Positions 12,663 through 14,405 of a stretch of 14,405 nucleotides of DNA are shown one piece after another. The stretch comes from Candidatus Poseidoniales archaeon (GTDB lineage Archaea; Thermoplasmatota; Poseidoniia; Poseidoniales; Poseidoniaceae). The position numbers and the translations under genes are program-made. Location of the stretch: the NCBI GenBank assembly GCA_003602665.1, contig QQSG01000045.1, positions 44,674 to 59,078 on the forward strand, in the 5' to 3' direction. Each line of letters begins with the position of its first letter. Position 1 is the stretch's first letter. The notes under the pieces were generated by a model. That model did not search any database. It was not told the DNA's origin and worked only from the letters and a program-made list of their open reading frames with translations.

Positions 12663-14405
12663 TCAGTAATCCCAGTCTTTGTCTTCGCCTTCGTTTCCGC
12701 CTCGTGAGAGGATGAAAGCACCAGCGATGAATGCTACGACGACAACGCCGCCAATAGCACCCCAGGTCCAGCCTGGGAGTTCTCCACTTTCTTTGTCATC
12801 TCCTCCATCAGTAGTGGAGTTTGTGTCGGTTGTTCCACCGGCATTCTCCTTGAAGAACGATGCATCAGCACCAGAGTCAGAACTCGAAGCTGCGTACGCC
12901 TTGTTTCCAAGAGCGTCAACTGGCACGACGACGAAGTAGACTGTGTATTGCCCAGGGCTTGTGCTCATCATGACATCTGCTGTTAGTGTGTCAGCATCTG
13001 CTGTTGGAACACAATTTGATGGCATCTCGGCTGCAGTGAAAGATTCACGGTTTTGAGAACAAACGTGCCATACTGCAACATCTGAGAGATCATCGCCTGA
13101 AGCTTGCCAAGTGAGTGTCCACTTGTCGCCTGCTTCGGTAACAGTTACTTCAGTTGCTGCTGCTCCGCCATCGATTGCACTGTCTGCAACGACTGTTGCA
13201 GTTCCAACAGGGGTGCTGCAAAGTCCATCGTTGTTGCAGATTGCGATATCGATGGTGTAAGAAACACCATGATCTGTGTCGCTGTATGTGTACATGAATT
13301 GATCAGAAGCCAAATCGATTTCGAAGACATCTGAATCTGCACTGTTTGAAACGCTGATTGAGAATTTCTCATCGGAAAGCATTGTACCTGACGTACCCCA
13401 GTTCATTGAGATGCCACCGTTGTATTCTGCGTTAGCACTGAATCCACTGATGGATGCACTTGGTGCGTCCTTTGATTGCAAAGGAGCGTCAATGAGCAAG
13501 AACTGCCCAGCAGGCAGTACAGGACCAGATAGAACCGCAGAGAGAACGGACTTCGTCGAATCTTCTTCGCTGTTTGTTGCCCCATCTGCAAGGAGTTGAG
13601 TCAATGTAGCACTCTTACAGTTTGTAGTAAACCATAGAGAGGATGCCCCTAAACTGGAATCAAAGACCATATCCATACTGTGAGCAAGGACGTCGTTAGC
13701 CGCATAGGTTGTGACTGGGTTGTAATCAATAACTGCAACGGGGGTGTAAACACCAGAGAGTTCGCCACCTGATGAATCAGGAAGAGTAATACCTTCACAT
13801 GTTGAGGTGTCTCCATCTTCTACATCCACTGAGAAGTCTGCCTTACTGAAGTAGGTGATTGAATAATCCATTTTAACTCCAGCAGTTGTTGTATCGGATG
13901 CAACTGCATCGTTCCAGATTTCAATGATCAGTTCTTCAGTTACTGAACCACCATGAGCGTCTTCAACGGTTACCTTCACTGGGAAGGTTGTAACGAATTC
14001 TTGGATGATTGGGGTTGAACATGTTCGTCCAACGCCGCCTAGACCGCCGCATCCAGCGAGGAGGGTGCTTGAAGCTCCACCGACCCATGTGTAGGTCAAT
14101 CCATCACCAGTTACGTCATCTGCATCGAAGACCGATATCTCAAACTCGAGCATGTTTTCCATACCGAGCATGAGGTCGCCTTGAGTTACAAGGTCGAGTG
14201 AGGAGACTACAGGGAGGTTGTTTCGAACTTCTTTCTCCATCGAAACATAGTTGTTCGATAGTTTCTGATCAGTTGTCTTATCTTCCATCACGAGGTTGGC
14301 TTCAATCGTGTATGTACCCACATCGAATTCAACCATTGTACAAGCGTGACCTTGGTTGAACGCCATAGCCCCAGTACCAAGCATGGCATGGTTGTATGAA
14401 GGTTC
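12663..14405 (-). CDS. C-terminal 580 residues of a membrane-anchored PKD/FN3-like surface protein, 5' end beyond window
   Basis: The frame is open at the window edge (reading EPSYNHAMLGTG), so the ATG at 14384 is probably internal and the true start lies upstream. Visible domains: the end of one Ig/PKD-like domain ('VGTYTIEANLV'); a PKD-like domain at about 14220-13890 ('LTYTWVGG', then 'VKVTVEDAHGGSVTEELII'); a beta-rich domain with Cys; and two FN3-like domains at about 13470-12880 ('ISMNWGTSG', 'KWTLTWQASGDDLSDVAVW', 'VYFVVVPVDALGNKAYA'). These are followed by a Thr/Ser/Asp/Gly stalk, the motif 'ELPGWTWGAIGG', one transmembrane helix and the acidic tail GGNEGEDKDWDY. The topology is outside domains, one helix, short cytoplasmic tail. 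The Pro-Gly-Trp before the helix recalls archaeal PGF-type anchors, but I cannot assign a named family. It lies in the same orientation as the giant gene, which has its own promoter-like region. It may itself be the end of another giant protein. Confidence 0.92.
   Translation of the reverse strand, partial: EPSYNHAMLGTGAMAFNQGHACTMVEFDVGTYTIEANLVMEDKTTDQKLSNNYVSMEKEVRNNLPVVSSLDLVTQGDLMLGMENMLEFEISVFDADDVTGDGLTYTWVGGASSTLLAGCGGLGGVGRTCSTPIIQEFVTTFPVKVTVEDAHGGSVTEELIIEIWNDAVASDTTTAGVKMDYSITYFSKADFSVDVEDGDTSTCEGITLPDSSGGELSGVYTPVAVIDYNPVTTYAANDVLAHSMDMVFDSSLGASSLWFTTNCKSATLTQLLADGATNSEEDSTKSVLSAVLSGPVLPAGQFLLIDAPLQSKDAPSASISGFSANAEYNGGISMNWGTSGTMLSDEKFSISVSNSADSDVFEIDLASDQFMYTYSDTDHGVSYTIDIAICNNDGLCSTPVGTATVVADSAIDGGAAATEVTVTEAGDKWTLTWQASGDDLSDVAVWHVCSQNRESFTAAEMPSNCVPTADADTLTADVMMSTSPGQYTVYFVVVPVDALGNKAYAASSSDSGADASFFKENAGGTTDTNSTTDGGDDKESGELPGWTWGAIGGVVVVAFIAGAFILSRGGNEGEDKDWDY

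Noticed and set aside
14384..14384. ATG at 14384 as the start of the upstream surface protein
   Set aside because: The same frame stays open to the window edge, no signal peptide follows this ATG, and the sequence after it is the middle of an Ig-like domain.
1..14405. CRISPR array, tRNA, rRNA, insertion sequence or integrase
   Set aside because: No regular direct repeats with spacers, no tRNA-like folds and no transposase or recombinase motifs were seen; nearly the whole window is two coding frames.

Overview
The window looks like a piece of an uncultivated planktonic archaeon. My best guess is a marine group II euryarchaeote (Poseidoniales, Thermoplasmatota). The guess rests on moderate GC coding DNA, very long secreted proteins built from Ig-like, cadherin-like and beta-helix modules, a C-terminal membrane anchor with an acidic tail and no bacterial LPXTG sorting signal, a TATA-like box close to the start codon, and no clear Shine-Dalgarno sequence. 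No informational gene is present, so this placement is inference, and a marine bacterium with archaeal-like genes cannot be excluded.

All coding capacity is on the minus strand. Two genes lie head-to-tail. The upstream gene (12663 to beyond 14405) has lost its N-terminus to the window edge. Its last 580 residues carry PKD-like and FN3-like domains, a Thr/Asp/Gly-rich stalk, one transmembrane helix and a charged tail. A 333-base spacer follows. It holds two tandem hairpins and a T-tract (a terminator for the upstream gene), then an AT-rich stretch with inverted repeats, a 22-base near-palindrome and a TATA-like box (a promoter for the downstream gene).

The rest of the window, 12329 down to base 1, is one uninterrupted reading frame of 4,109 codons that still has no stop at the edge. 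It encodes a giant secreted protein. In order, it has a signal/anchor helix; an N-terminal module ending in an Rhs/WapA-type 'DWL..RVFP..DPT' motif; a DNRLRE-like region; two copies of an Ig-like domain separated by Tyr/Cys-rich, Gly-rich segments; several right-handed beta-helix blocks interrupted by two related small 'TDANG' domains and a very tyrosine-rich segment; a 'DTWGDGG' beta-sandwich; another beta-helix; a CBM9-like domain; and at least three cadherin-like Ig domains. The remainder, probably including an anchor, lies beyond base 1.

Together the two genes look like a cell-surface adhesion or glycan-binding locus. The most notable items are the size and module mixture of the giant protein, its recurrent Tyr/Cys clusters, a possibly permuted domain, and the strand-specific hairpins and the palindrome in the spacer. 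No RNA genes, mobile elements or CRISPR arrays were seen.
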